DNA of 64,000 nucleotides from Alnus glutinosa (GCF_958979055.1 NC_084893.1:29480987-29544986), one strand, 5' to 3'. Counted from the first letter of the stretch, positions 1 through 11,279 are shown. Made by a program: numbers and translations. Notes: generated from the sequence alone by a model not told the origin.

Positions 1-52
1 CCAGGCAGGAATCATCCTCCTCTCATCCCAATTCCCATTTCCCACGCACGCC

Positions 53-63
53 TATATATAAAT
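53..63 (+). promoter_or_regulatory. TATA box of HIPP-like copy 1
   Basis: The run tatatataaat lies about 100 bp upstream of the start codon. The same TATA-containing context (cgcctatatataaat) recurs upstream of copies 2 and 4, and a shorter tataaat is found before copy 3. The conserved block ccaggcaggaatcatcctcc at the window start also precedes copies 2 and 4. Anything further upstream is outside the window. Confidence 0.65.
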
Positions 64-164
64 AGACCTTCAATTTATTTCTCCTCCATACACACAGATT
101 AAGCTAATTTTGATCAGAGTTCTCTCACGAAAGCCGCTTGCTATTGCTTCCGATCCTCTAAAAC

Positions 165-781
165 ATGAAGGTAAATCTGGCCTATTACATGCATGCACCA
201 AGAACGCAGTAAAAGTAAATTCTGAAACTTGACCTAAGTGTGTCTTTTTATGTTATGGTGCAGCAAAAAATAGTTATCAAGGTGCAACAACTGAGCAGTG
301 AAAAATGCAGAGCCAAGGCCATGAAGATTGCCGCGAGAGAAGATGGTTACTTAGCTAGCTAGCATCAAACTGATCATGAATACTTAATTTGTTCGGGTTT
401 TAATTAAGAAGTAGAGTACATTGGAGGTAAGCTAGTACTTAATTATAATATAATAATGTTTATATATATTCTACAGGTGTGAGCTCGGTGGCAGTAGAAG
501 GGTCAGAAAGAGATCAGTTGGTGGTGGGTGGCGAAGGAGTTGACCCGGCTAACTTGACCAGCTCGCTAAGGAAGAAGCTTTGCCCAGCTGCCACCCTATT
601 GAGCGTCGAAGAAGTGAAGGAAAAAGTGGAAAGAAATCCGGAAGTTATAATTAGCCCTTCACAGAGTGTTACCAACTTTTCAGAGTACTTACCAGCGTAT
701 TATCAAATATACCAAGCACCATTTCCCAATTCCTATGAAGTCGTCTACGATCCGTATCCAACTAACTGCTCCATCATGTAA
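165..781 (+). CDS. HMA-domain isoprenylated plant protein-like (HIPP/sHMA), copy 1
   Basis: Spliced gene with exons 165-170, 264-345 and 477-781, giving 130 residues. The first exon holds only ATGAAG before a gtaaat donor. The second intron is phase 1, splitting Gly30. Residues 1 to about 72 follow the heavy-metal-associated beta-alpha-beta-beta-alpha-beta order: KQKIVIKV strand, a helix around KCRAKAMKIAA, GVSSVAVEG, a DQLVV strand, a PANLTSSLRKKL helix, then a last strand. The metal motif MxCxxC is degraded to LSSEKC: Ser14 replaces the first cysteine and Cys17 remains. A linker rich in Glu, Ser, Tyr and Pro leads to the C-terminal CSIM, a CaaX box expected to be farnesylated. The family is usually membrane-associated and includes targets of fungal effectors and decoys in NLR receptors. 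Loss of the cysteine pair suggests a protein-binding rather than metal-carrying role, which is inference. Confidence 0.88.
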
Positions 782-1415
782 TCGTCCCGGCCGGCCCCTA
801 AACCTTTGTTTCTGTTAAGTTTGGCGCACTATATATGTTGCTTAGAGTGTGTTACTTAGGTAATTCTTCCTGTTTTTAGATTGGTCTTTTGGCCATTAAC
901 GCATGGCTGAAATATAAAATAAGCACTGTTTTAGATTGTACTTCATCGTCCTCACTATTGGTGTTTAAAGACTCTTGATATCTAGCTAATTATAACCGCC
1001 TACAAGTTTGTCGGGGTTACAATTTGTGTTTGCATTTCGAAGCATTTGTATAAAATTATATAAGTTAATTTTAACTCGATCAATTTAATTAATTAAACAA
1101 ATTAAATCTGTTAACCTTAATCCGTTAATTTCGGTCCGATTTATACATATCAAATTCACATATTGTGTAAAAGATTATTAGGCCGTAATACAAAGAGGTT
1201 TCAATTCTTCCAATTCAGTTAGAATTAATACACCTAAACAATGGTCTGACTTGGAATGCCATTGGATTCAGCAATGGACTTTACAGCTGGTATCGGCTTA
1301 TATATTCACGATTAACGTACCCGAACAAATTAATTAATCACTTTCAAGGCATGGTACCACAACTGATTTTACAACCTTTATTTTTTTATTTAGTTTTCAT
1401 ACGTTCAATTTCAAG
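782..1415. other. Duplicated 3' flank of HIPP copy 1
   Basis: No gene is visible. About 570 bp after the stop codon, up to the motif aaggcatgg near 1350, matches the 3' flank of copy 4 (42434-43005) and, in reverse complement, that of copy 2 (13985-14550). The duplication therefore carried a whole gene block. From 1350 to 1415 the sequence is AT-rich and unassigned. Confidence 0.7.
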
Positions 1416-1629
1416 CCAGTGATCGAAGACCTTGAGGTGGAGTCTCTTTTTTCTTCTTTGACTTGAAGCTTAGGTTTTGAATACATACGGAAAGAAAATT
1501 TGTGAGTTAGGCCATTATGCAATGGCTTAATTAACTCACAAATTTTCTTTCCGTGTGTATTCAAAACCTAAGCTTTACGTATGACAAAGAAGAAAAAAGA
1601 GACTCCAGCTCAAGGTCTTCGATCACTGG
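1416..1629. repeat. Fold-back hairpin element (~214 bp)
   Basis: The left arm begins ccagtgatcgaagaccttga and the right arm ends with its near-complement tcaaggtcttcgatcactgg. The arms run about 90 bp with few mismatches around a short centre at about 1510-1535. It abuts the left LTR of the next element. It could be a fold-back MITE or a hairpin RNA source. No coding potential is seen. Confidence 0.75.
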
Positions 1630-1854
1630 TGATAAAATAAATATATGAAATAGAGAATATATGTAAAAGAGAGAAAGAGCAGAAGAGAGAGCGGAAATAT
1701 ATTAAGGACTATATTCTATTGAGTCTTGATGCACATAACATATTACAAGAGACCTCATATATGAGTAGTGACCAAAAAATCCTAGAGTAAATAAGGTAGA
1801 GAATAAATCGTATTAGGAAAGATAATAACCTTAGAATAATATAATATTCTAACA
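1630..1854 (-). repeat. LTR (3' LTR in element orientation)
   Basis: About 225 bp matching 7284-7517. It begins tgataaaataaatatatg and ends with ttctaaca in plus coordinates. The outer terminal bases are changed from tgtt to tgat. The purine-rich tract lies at 1855-1866, immediately inside. Confidence 0.75.
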
Positions 1855-1938
1855 TCCCCCTCAAACTCAAGGTGAAAGATTATGAAATCTTGAGTTTGAA
1901 ATTAAAAGCCGGATTTAAATGCAGCCAAAGTACTCGAT

Positions 1939-4900
1939 TGTAATGTCCAATAAAATATTTAATGAGTTTATTAAATTTAAATAAAAATACGTCTATTTGG
2001 TATGATTTATTTTATCTATGAAAAAATAATAAAGAAAAAATATAATAAAAGTCAAATGAAATAAGAAAAAAAAAAAATAAAAGTAAAAGGTGTGGGGCGC
2101 AGGTGTGCGCCCCACATGAAATAAAATGAAGGGCCAAATGGCCCTTCACAAAAAGGAAGGGCCAGTCGGCCCTTAACACAAAAGAAGAAGAAAATGTGGC
2201 GCACGTCCGTGCGCCACTTTAATTAAAAAAAAAAAAGAAAAGGGCTGACGCCCATTTAGGGCATCTCATTGGCCTTTTTAGTTTGAACTTTTCACTTGAT
2301 ATTGGAGAAACTTCTCAAAAAATCATATGCATTGAGCTCTCTAAAATTTCTCTAAACTAATTCTTGTCAGAATCTCTCACCAAATTCAACCCCAAATTTT
2401 CTCACGCTATTCATTAAAATATTATTTTATTTTCACTTCCCGCCCATCTCACTTTTCCTCCGTCTGTCTATCCTTCTCTGTCTCGCTCTCTCTGCTATAC
2501 AACACCACGAGAGTCCATTAAAGGCACTCCTAGGATCTTCTTCCTGAACTTCACTTAGGTACTGTATAACCAAAAATTATTCTAGACCCAAATCGGCACA
2601 ACTCCACTTGGGTTCCTCTGTACCAGTTTCTTTTGTTGCCGGTAATGAGCAGAAAACGCACAACTGATGACTAGCTCTCTGGCAAGAGCTACCATTGAAA
2701 ATTTCAGCAATAAAAACTCAAATGAATAAAAAAAAAAACAATATACCAAGATTTCCACCACAAAGTGTACAAACTTTTCCGAATTTCTGAACATGGATGC
2801 AAAAGGCAATACCCAAATCAACCAATTCTAGGAAAAACAATGGCTGGGTACCTGAATTGGCGACTTTTGAGAACTCCCACAGACGGAATTCCGAAAACCT
2901 AATTGAAAAGAGAGCCTCTGAGATCTTTCTAATCCACTTCGAAGCTTATTCAACCCCCTTCTGCCTTTTCGTTGAATGTATGCGCCGTAAATTTGGGTTC
3001 TGGGCTGGTGATTTATCGATCTCCTTTGCAGGGAGATGGGTGGTTGTTGAAGAATACATGTTGGACGTTGGATGAAGGGAGTTGGCCGGTTGTTGGTACA
3101 ATTTTGATGTTCAAGACAGTTAAAGTAGTTGATCCAAAACTAATAAAAAATAATATTTATTTAAAATAGAAATTTTTTTTAGAGAGTTTGATGGAAGAGA
3201 CTTTTTAAAAGTGACAGTTAAACTCAAAAAGGTTGACTTTTTCACTAAAATTTAGTGAAATTTTGAAGAGGCCAATGAGGATGCTCTTAGTCTCAAACCT
3301 CCTCATTTTTATTTTCTCTCCTTAAGGTTTTTCATGAAAAAACTTTGATCCACAAAGATCTAACCGTCCAAACTCAATTCCGACTTCAGAAACGTGATCT
3401 ATGAAGCCCGATCTACATTTCTACCGATTGATTTGAGGTATTTTCACAAACTCTTAGTCTTTGAGATTTTAGATTAAATCTAATAAGGATATATGAGTTT
3501 GATTTTATGTGTTCTTAGGATTTGTTATGAGGAACTTGTTAAACACTCTCCAAGTGTTGGATTTACATTTGGTGAAATTTTTTGTGAGTTTCCTCAAACC
3601 CTAACTTTTGGGTATTTAATTTTAATTGAGTTTTTATGTGATTAACCCTTAGTAAAATGTTTATGGATTAATAATATTGTGGTGGAAGTAGTGTTTTATA
3701 AATTATGAGTTAATTTTGGAAAATTTAATTTGATGGGTTAAATTAATTTGGGGTTTTTAAGTGTTTAAAACTTAGATTGTTAATTTGTGGATTAATTGTA
3801 GTCATAGTGATGATTAATCTCAAATTAGGTATGGGTTTTGTAAAAATATGTATGTATGGGTTCGGTTCTAATATTAGTAAAAATAAATAATTATGGATAT
3901 TTAGTTTAAATAGTATTTGCGAAGTTAACCCTAAGATTTTCTTATGGGTTAATGTTATTTTAAATGTGTTAATGATTTAAGTTAATAAGTTAATAATTAT
4001 TATAAAAGATTAATGAAAATAATATTAGAGTTAATGGTATTGAGAAAATGTTAGTGAGAAATAATTTAGAAATTAGTGCATATAATTTTAAGGTTAATGT
4101 TAGTATAAAAGTGTTAGTGAAATTAATTGCGGGTTAATAAATAATTAAATAGTGATTTTAATATCTAACCCTTAGTAAATACTTTAAGTTAGTGTTGTTT
4201 GAATTTTAGTTAGTGTCTAGGATTTATGGGTAGACGTTTGGAACCCTTAAAATATTATAGATTTTCCAACGGTTTAGCCTTGAGCGATTCAAGTGCTAAT
4301 TAGGGTGTTAATTGTTTAATGTGTTAAATAGTGCAATGTGTTATTCGACAGTGATACATTGCAAGGTGATGTCTAGGAGACCTGGTGCTTAATATCCACG
4401 CAGCCAAGTGATATTTTACTCACTGAGAAACTATTATTTTCATGTATTATAGAATTGCAAAATATATATTGTCTTGTAAATCCGAACCAACTGTATGTTA
4501 AATATATATGTTTTGCTTAATTTGAGTACTTTAAAGTATGTTCAAATATATCAAGGATAGTTTTAGAATATAGTATAGTATGTTGCATGTTTTGGATAAA
4601 ATATTAATTTTTTTTTGAAAAGTATGATTTATCAGCATGATACAGTAAAGCAATATTTACTAGTCAAGCACAGAGCATAAAGCATGTAGTATAGAGCATA
4701 AAGCATGCAGTAACCCAGCAGTAGCTTAGTTCAGCAGTTTAACAGCAGCACAGTAGCATGCATAGCATATATAGCATGCATAGCATATATAGCATGATTT
4801 AAATTGTGTGATGTTTTCATGATATAGAATATTGTACTTTTTATGTTAGACATTTTAGTATGCCTAAGAGTTTTACTAGCAAAGAGCTTATGTATATTAC

Positions 4901-6123
4901 TATCGTCTAGTTGCATGATTTAAGAACATTGAGCTTGGACGTACAAGGGTATTGTCATTGTTCTGTATGAGTAATACAGTGTCCTGGGAGTAGGTAGATG
5001 AATTGTCGTAGTACATCAGTAAAAATTGCTTGGATATCAGAGTTTTACTCTAGTAACCGCATAGACAATTATGTGTCTTCGACATGAAGTTGTAATGCCC
5101 TAAGATTCGGTGTTGACCATATTCGGGAAATGATAGTAAGCTCGTACTAAAGAGCGAGATGACATGCTTTAAGCTTGGTGTACTTGGATGTGACGCTATT
5201 GGCTGGGATATCAGTGTGTTTTGGGAGTAGGTAGATGGATTGTCGTGGTACATCAGTAAGAAGTGCTTGGATATCAGAGTTTTACTCTAGTAACCACATA
5301 GACAACTATGTGCCATAGACATGAAGTTGTAATGCCCTGAGGCATGGTGATATCACAGTTAATAACATTAGATCTCTGTGCATTTGAGCTACCAACATAG
5401 AAGTGTTATTGTACATGAGTGTATACGTGGTTGCCTCTAAGCCATTAGAACTTCTACGTATGGGTCCAACTACATAGTATGTTTTAAATGTTTTCTGATA
5501 GTCGGTGTTCACTATATCAGCTAAGGGGGTTTTCAAACAAAGTTTATGAATTGGTAGCTGTTATAGTGTACGTGTGACTAAAGAGAAAAAAGTTGGTTCT
5601 TTGTGAAAACTCAGTTAGTTTAATATCACTGAGGTCTCGGTATGTTTTATACGGAAACGGTGGGTTCATAATTCCACTTCTGCGGATGCGGCAACCCCCG
5701 CAACCGTGCAGACATTGATGCTTTGGTTGCAGGTTCTGCAGATATAGATATTGACTCGTCCACCTAGCGTATGGGATGCTATGATTGGAGCACATCGCGA
5801 CAGTCATAAGTCACAGACTTATGGATAGTCCGCATTTTGGGTATTTTATTTATGGCTCGTGTCCTACGTGTCATATGTATTTGGTGAGCATGTATTTTAG
5901 TATGTAGTTAGTGTAATGTGTTTTATAGGCCTTAAATAGATAGACTTATAAATGGTTCTTGTTGTAATTAATAGTTATGTATTAAATGTATTTCCGCTAT
6001 TGATATGTGAATATCAGGTACATGTTATGGAACGTGTACGTCATGTTGGCTGAGCGACAAGTAGTCGTGTCATTGTGAGAATTCATTTATGTATGTTTAA
6101 AAAAAAAAAGAAGGGTCGTCACA
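1939..6123 (+). mobile_element. Large LTR-type element or solo LTR (4.2 kb) with 5-bp target duplication
   Basis: Begins TGTAATGTCC and ends GGGTCGTCACA, flanked on both sides by tcgat (1934-1938 and 6124-6128). This is a 5-bp target duplication typical of LTR retroelements. No internal pair of LTRs and no pol domains are seen, so it is best read as a giant solo LTR or a non-coding derivative. It contains small palindromes such as the ggggcgcaggtgtgcgcccc region near 2096 and a duplicated 125-bp block at 4981 and 5219. A related copy occupies 29326-32396. Orientation is assigned from TG to CA on the plus strand and is uncertain. Confidence 0.7.
4981..5345. repeat. Duplicated ~125-bp block inside the 4.2-kb element
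   Basis: Segments 4981-5105 and 5219-5345 are near-identical by eye. Shared landmarks are gggagtaggtagatg, tcagagttttactctagtaa and catgaagttgtaatgccct. Just upstream, 4740-4795 carries a smaller repeat of gcatagcatatata. The second large-LTR copy at 29326-32396 lacks an obvious matching pair. Confidence 0.65.
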
Positions 6124-7267
6124 TCGATGGTTGGATCAAAACGGTGACGTCGAGAAAGGCTGAAAATGACGGCTGGAGAACGAAGATTAGCCGTTAATCC
6201 CGTGAGGGGCCAAGCCGCAACTGACAATGATGATCGGAGAACGAAAACTAGCTGTCAATACTGTGAAGAGCCAAATCACATTGTGCCAAAAGGTTGAAGG
6301 AGACGGTCGGAGAACGGAGAATATCCATTAATTCCATGAGGGGCCAAACCGCAACTTACAATGATGGTCGGAAACAGAAAGTAGCCGTTAATCCTGTGAA
6401 GGGCCTAACCATATTGTGCCAAGTTTCGCCAATGAATTGAGCTGCAGAGCACAACAAAATAGGCAAACAAAAATCCAAAAGAGGGGTTTTTCTTTTTTAC
6501 TTTTTTTAAGGTAAAAGTCGCCCGAAAAGTCGCCGAAGAAGACTGAAAAATCTCCCGAAAAGAGACAAAAAGGAGTCCGAAAAGAGGCCAAAAGTTGACA
6601 ACAAAGCCGCCAAAAAAGTCCGGAGAGAGGCCAAAAGTCGACAACGAAGCCGCCGGAAAAGTTCGGAAAGAGGCCAAAAGTCAACAACGAAGCCGCCGAA
6701 AAAGGCCAAAAGTCGACAGAAAAGTTGTTGAAAACCGCCGGAGAAGACCGAAAAGTCGTCGGAAAAGATCACCGGCCGAAAAGTGGCGGCTGAAGGCGCC
6801 TAGCCGCCGTGGCACAAATTTCACTGTATGCACGTGTAGTGCACGCGCAGCAGTTGGGCGGCGCGTGAAACAAGGTGCAGAAACTTTCCACCAACGCGTG
6901 AGAAATCTGACGGGGGCGTTCTCGGAGGCTCTGAACAGGTCTCGGGCTTATCTACAGATTGGGGCAGAAACCTGATCGGTTGACGGACTGTAGCGGCCAG
7001 CGGCAAGACGACAGAAGCTTTAGGCTGCAGAATATTCAGGCGGCCCGTGGGGAGCGTGGATGCTTCGATGAAATTGATCTCGGCGACTCTGACACGATCG
7101 TCTCCCAAGGTTTCTAGTGGTATGGTCACCAGTTCGAAACAAGGACAGGAAGAGGAAGAACCGTGAAAGACAGAGTGATGAGGTATTGTGGAAGCAATGG
7201 TGGCGCCGAAAAACTGTTGGGAAGATGCCGGAAAAATAAAGAGAATTTATTGGAGGCCACAAGATAA
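6124..7267 (-). other. Internal region of the non-autonomous Copia-like element
   Basis: This is the leader side of the element after its primer site. 6160-6425 contains about four alternating units that share gtcggagaacg and gaggggccaa words. 6510-6780 contains degenerate purine-rich repeats built on gaccgaaaagtcg and caacgaagccgccg words. Both strands stay open over short stretches because of this repetition. I see no retroviral domain and call no gene. Confidence 0.55.
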
Positions 7268-7283
7268 TATGGCTCTGATACCA
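7268..7283 (-). other. Primer binding site
   Basis: The reverse complement reads tggtatcagagccata, complementary to the 3' end of plant initiator tRNA-Met as in most Copia elements. It directly abuts the LTR at 7284. Confidence 0.8.
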
Positions 7284-7517
7284 TGTTAAATAAATATATA
7301 TGAAATAGAGAATATATGTGAAAGAGAGAAAGAACGGAAGAGAGCAGAAATATATTAAGGACTACATTGTATTGAGTCTTGATGCACATAACATATTACA
7401 AGACCTCTATATATAAAGAGGCTATGAGTAGTGACCAAGAAACCCTAGAGTAAATAAGGTAGAGAATAAACCGTATTATGAAAGATAATAACCTTAGAAT
7501 AATATAATATTCTAACA
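7284..7517 (-). repeat. LTR (5' LTR in element orientation)
   Basis: A 234-bp LTR running tgttaaat...attctaaca in plus coordinates. It matches the LTR at 1630-1854 and adjoins the primer site. Confidence 0.78.
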
Positions 7518-7663
7518 TTCTCCCTCAAACTTAAGGTGGAAGATTCTGAAATCTTGAGTTTGAAATTAAAAGCCGGATTTAAATGCAGCCAAAGTACTCG
7601 ATTGTAATGTCCAACAAAATATTTAATGGGTTTATTAGGTTTAAATAAAAATACGTCTATTTG
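7518..7663 (-). repeat. Truncated second internal unit outside the LTR
   Basis: It matches 1855-2000 and includes both the Copia 3' internal end (7518-7608) and the first 55 bp of the TGTAATGTCC insertion (7609-7663). The match stops abruptly at about 7663. A shared LTR between two internal regions is the expected product of unequal LTR recombination. Confidence 0.7.
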
Positions 7664-7829
7664 GTATTTTAAATTCATTCCTTGAATTGTTCTTTTAAAT
7701 TAATATTTTTTTTTTATATTTAGATTGCTCTTTTTGATAATTATTTTTATTTAATTATTTGTAAATATATATATAGTTTTTGTTTCATATTTTAATTGTA
7801 TAAAATAGATAATTGTAATTACCTAATAT

Positions 7830-8330
7830 TATGGAGAGCAATGATTATATTGAAATTCAACTAAAATTCTAAACGAGTTCGTGTCGATGTAAATTCAATA
7901 AATTTGCCAGTAGATCCTTATTTAACAAAAAAAAAAAAAAAAGCATATGATTATCATCCTAGTGATATAGATCAAATTCAAAGAGCATATTTACAAAATG
8001 GACATTGTCAACAAATTAACCATAATTTTCCACAAACACAATTTGAAAAAACATGGCATTGTATTAATTTAGCATGGTTCAAAGAATATGATGATTGGTT
8101 GGAATACAACATTTCAAAAGATGTTGTGTATTGCTTGTTTTGTTATCTTTTAAGACTAGAAACTACAAATCAAACAGGTGACCGAAGACTCGTTTATTAC
8201 ATAAGGGTTTAAAAATTGGAAAAAAAGAATAAAAAATTAAGAGAAGTTACATAATCATGTGGGGGTTACAAAAATAATTAAAATATGAAAACAATTATAA
8301 AAAACAAAAGCAATCCAATTTTTGTTCAAT
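7830..8330 (+). pseudogene. hAT transposase fragment, TTF/ZMYM-like N-terminal region
   Basis: The open stretch 7904-8212 reads as a TTF-type zinc-finger region common to plant ZMYM1-like hAT transposases: VDPYL, then YDYHPSDIDQIQRAYLQNG, a Pro-Gln stretch, WFKEYDDWLEYNISKDVVYC and LFCYLL. The reading continues after a frameshift near 8180 (recognisable as ITKGFKNWKKK). A stop interrupts the upstream frame (…FKLF-type break at about 7870) and a poly-A tract at 7928-7942 adds lysines. The DDE catalytic region and terminal repeats are absent. This is a dead fragment. Confidence 0.65.
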
Positions 8331-8384
8331 AATAATAATAATAATAATAATAATTTAAAAGAGCAAATGAGAGAATTGAAGAAC

Positions 8385-8431
<47 letters not shown>
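8329..8431. repeat. (AAT)n microsatellite and poly-T tract
   Basis: About nine AAT units lie at 8329-8354, followed by an uninterrupted T tract of about 43 bp at about 8389-8431. Such a long homopolymer is prone to assembly error. Confidence 0.85.
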
Positions 8432-8432
<1 letters not shown>

Positions 8433-9245
8433 AATTCGGTGCCTTCATTGCCTTGTCACTTCTTTGCATGTTAAAAAACAGAGTTAAACGGACGTGGCTC
8501 ACCTAAGTTATACAGTGCGTTTTGAAAAGAAAAGGAAAAAAATATGCTAGATTGTCTTCAACCTTGGTCTATCGTTCAACTTCTGTAATTTTTCTAAACT
8601 AATTATAGAAATGCCTTGAAAGCTTGAGCTCTGAAAATAAAAGAAAATCACAGGAGATGGTGGGCAAATTTGCCCCCTAATGAGTTATTGATGATATTTG
8701 AGATGACGCTTCATTTCTTGGGGCTGTTAGATTCTAGGTGTTGTTGAAATGATTGTGCCCCTTATTAGTTGTGCATGATCTCTGGTGAATTGATGGGCGT
8801 CGCTTGGACTCTCGAATGGATGTAGCATGTGGGCGCATTTACTTGGCTTCTGAATTGACTCTGTATTGATGTTCTATCTTCTATAAATACTTTCACCTTT
8901 TGGAAATCTTTCAAAGATGTGAGGTTTTCTTCAGATCTTCCGTCTTCATTCGATTTCAACTTTCTGGTTTTCCTTGTTTCTGACCTCTGCAACAAATGAG
9001 ATGGAATCTTTATTGTGATGGCCTTTTCATTTGTTGCATAGGTCTAGAACAAAGAATTCCGATCAAAGTATGCTGTGTTGGAGGAATATGCTTGGAGTTT
9101 TGCCCCCAAAGGATAAAATAACAATCTTTTTTTTTTTGGTAGGATCAGGAGCTGTTCGAGCTTTTACTGAGAATTCTGAATCGTCCGGGGATGGCCGAGG
9201 GAACCAGACGGCCGGCCGCGAGGAAGAAGAAGAGACTTTATACTT
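8432..9245. other. Intergenic sequence, unassigned
   Basis: There is no convincing gene. Short open frames at 8765-8995 and 9031-9270 have no recognisable domain or splice context. Base composition is less AT-rich than the surroundings near 9180-9235 (gatggccgagggaaccagac). Confidence 0.4.
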
Positions 9246-9249
9246 ACTT

Positions 9250-9381
9250 GACAAATTATCACGTTATTAAAATAGTAATGCAAGGAACTAAATAGTAACG
9301 TGATTGTATATCACGTTACGATCAATAGTTACGTGGACAATATGTCCACGTTACTATAAATTGCAATTATTATTTAAAAAA
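9250..9381. repeat. AACGTG palindrome cluster
   Basis: Consecutive perfect hairpins: gtaacgtgat (9295-9304) pairs with atcacgttac (9310-9319), and acgtggaca pairs with tgtccacgt across a 3-nt loop near 9330-9350. The same CACGTTAC word recurs at 11330-11470 and 13490-13950. Such words resemble subterminal transposase-binding repeats of CACTA elements, which is inference. Confidence 0.6.
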
Positions 9382-9850
9382 TGGCAAAGTACATATATCC
9401 CCATCAAGCTACCACTCAATTGTCAATGTACCCCCCCAAATTACTAATTGTGTTAATGCCCCCCTCAAACTACTAAAAAATGTCAATGTCCCTGTTAAGA
9501 CTAACAAAAAGATAAAAATGATCCTAAATTTTTTTAAATAAGACAAAAATGTCCTTATAAATTGGAGAAAGAAAAAAAAAAACCAGTTTTTTTGTTATAT
9601 AAAAAAAAGTAAAAAATAACTGAAAATTATAAAAACAATTTTTTTTAAAAAAAAACAAACAAAAGAAAAAAAAAATTGTTTTTAATTTTTATTTTTATTA
9701 TTATTATTTTAAAATAAATTTTGTCATTAGGGTGACATTGACATTTTTAAGTAGTTTAAGGGGGGATATATATTGACACAATTAGTAGTTTGGGAGGAAC
9801 ATTAATTGTCAATGTAGTGGTAGTTTTAGGAGGTTATGTGTACTTTTTCC
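9382..9850. mobile_element. MITE with long terminal inverted repeats
   Basis: Terminal inverted repeats of about 110 bp, with the left reading tggcaaagtacata and the right complement ggaaaaagtacaca. Shared words include caattgtcaatgta and aaactactaa. A 9-bp duplication tttaaaaaa flanks it (9373-9381 and 9851-9859), as for Mutator-like MITEs, although this is low-complexity sequence. The AT-rich core has no gene. It interrupts the AACGTG region. Confidence 0.65.
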
Positions 9851-9870
9851 TTTAAAAAAAATGATTAATA

Positions 9871-11257
9871 TGATCAAGAGGATCATTCGATCGATCGATA
9901 GGATCAATAGATCATCCTCATGGTCATGATCGATCGTGATGGATCGTTAGGATCATCCGATCGATCATAATGGATCAAAGGATCAATAGATCATCCAATC
10001 GATCATGATGGATCAATAAGATCAAAAGATCATCCGATCGATAATGATGGATCAATAGGATCAATAGATAATCCGATCGATCCTAATAGATCATGAGGAT
10101 CATTCGATCGATCATGATTGATCAATAGGATCATGAAGATCATCCGATCGATCATGATCAATCAATAAGATCAATAGATCATTCGATCGATCATGATGGA
10201 TCAATAGGATCATGCGATCGATCATGATTGATCAATAGATTATCCGATCGATAATGATGGATCAATAGGATCAATAGATCATTCGATCGATTGTAATGGA
10301 TCATGAGGATCATCCGATCGATCATGATGGATCAATAGGATCAATAGATCATCCGATCGATCATGATAGATCAATAGGATCATGAAGATCATCCAATCGA
10401 TCATGATTCATCAATAGGATCAATAGATTATCCGATGGATCAATAGATCATCCGATCGATCGTAATGGATCATGAGGATCATTCGATCGATCATGATTGA
10501 TCAATAGGATCATGAGGATCATCCGATCGATCATGATCAATCAATAGGATCAATAGATCATCCGATAGATCATGATGGATCAATAGGATCAATCAATAGG
10601 ATCAATAGATCATCCGATCGATCATGATGGATCAATAGGATCAATCAATAGGATCAATAGATCATCCGATCGATCATGATGGATCATGAGGATCATCCGA
10701 TCGATCATGATTGATCATGAGGATCATCCGATCAATCATGATTGATCAATAGGATCAATATATCATCCGATCAATTGTAAGGGATCATGAGGGTCATCCA
10801 ATCGATCATGATTGATCAATAGGATCATCTGATCGATCATGAGGATCATCCGATCGATCATGATTGATCAATAGGATCATGAGGATCATCCGATCGATCA
10901 TGATCAATCAATAGGATCAATACATCATCCGATTGATCATGATGGATCATGAGGATCATCTGATCGATCATGATTGATCAATAGGATCAATATATCATCC
11001 GATCGATCATAATGGATCATGGGGATCATCCGATCGATCATGATTGATCAATAGGATCATGAGGATCATCCGATCAATCATGATCAATCAATAGGATCAA
11101 TAGATAATCCGATCGATCATGATGGATCAATAGGATCATGAGGATCATCAGATCGATCATGATTGATCAATAGATCATCCGATCGATCGTAATGGATCAT
11201 GAGGATCATCCGATCGATCATGATGGATGAATAGGATCAATAGATCATCCGATCGAT
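9871..11257. repeat. GATC-rich minisatellite array (~1.4 kb)
   Basis: Imperfect tandem units of about 39 bp, with shorter variants, built from gatcatccgatcgatcatga, tggatcaatag and gatcaata. GATC recurs every 4-10 bp throughout. Units vary by point change and by loss or gain of the aggatcaata module, so the array looks old rather than freshly amplified. No open frame of note crosses it. Confidence 0.9.
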
Positions 11258-11279
11258 TAAATATTAATTCAGTTAAATA

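Larger units (their letters stand above)
1630..7517 (-). mobile_element. Non-autonomous Copia-like LTR element with nested insertion
   Basis: Two LTRs lie in direct orientation, at 1630-1854 and 7284-7517. Read on the minus strand, the element starts TGTTAGAATATT. The upstream LTR (7284-7517) is followed by a tRNA-Met-type primer site (tggtatcagagcc, 7268-7283). The downstream LTR (1630-1854) is preceded by a purine run (tttgaggggga). After subtracting the 4.2-kb insert at 1939-6123, the internal region is only about 1.25 kb and has no gag, protease, integrase or RT. It must depend on proteins from another element. A third piece of internal sequence lies outside the right LTR, which points to unequal recombination. 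Confidence 0.75.

Noticed and set aside
6388..6975. Overlapping frames with Phe-Trp-rich or Arg-Lys-rich repeats
   Set aside because: They follow the degenerate repeats in the internal region of a non-autonomous LTR element. All frames are similar because the repeats are.
9871..11257. CRISPR-like array
   Set aside because: Plant nuclear context. Units have no unique spacers and vary internally as in a minisatellite.
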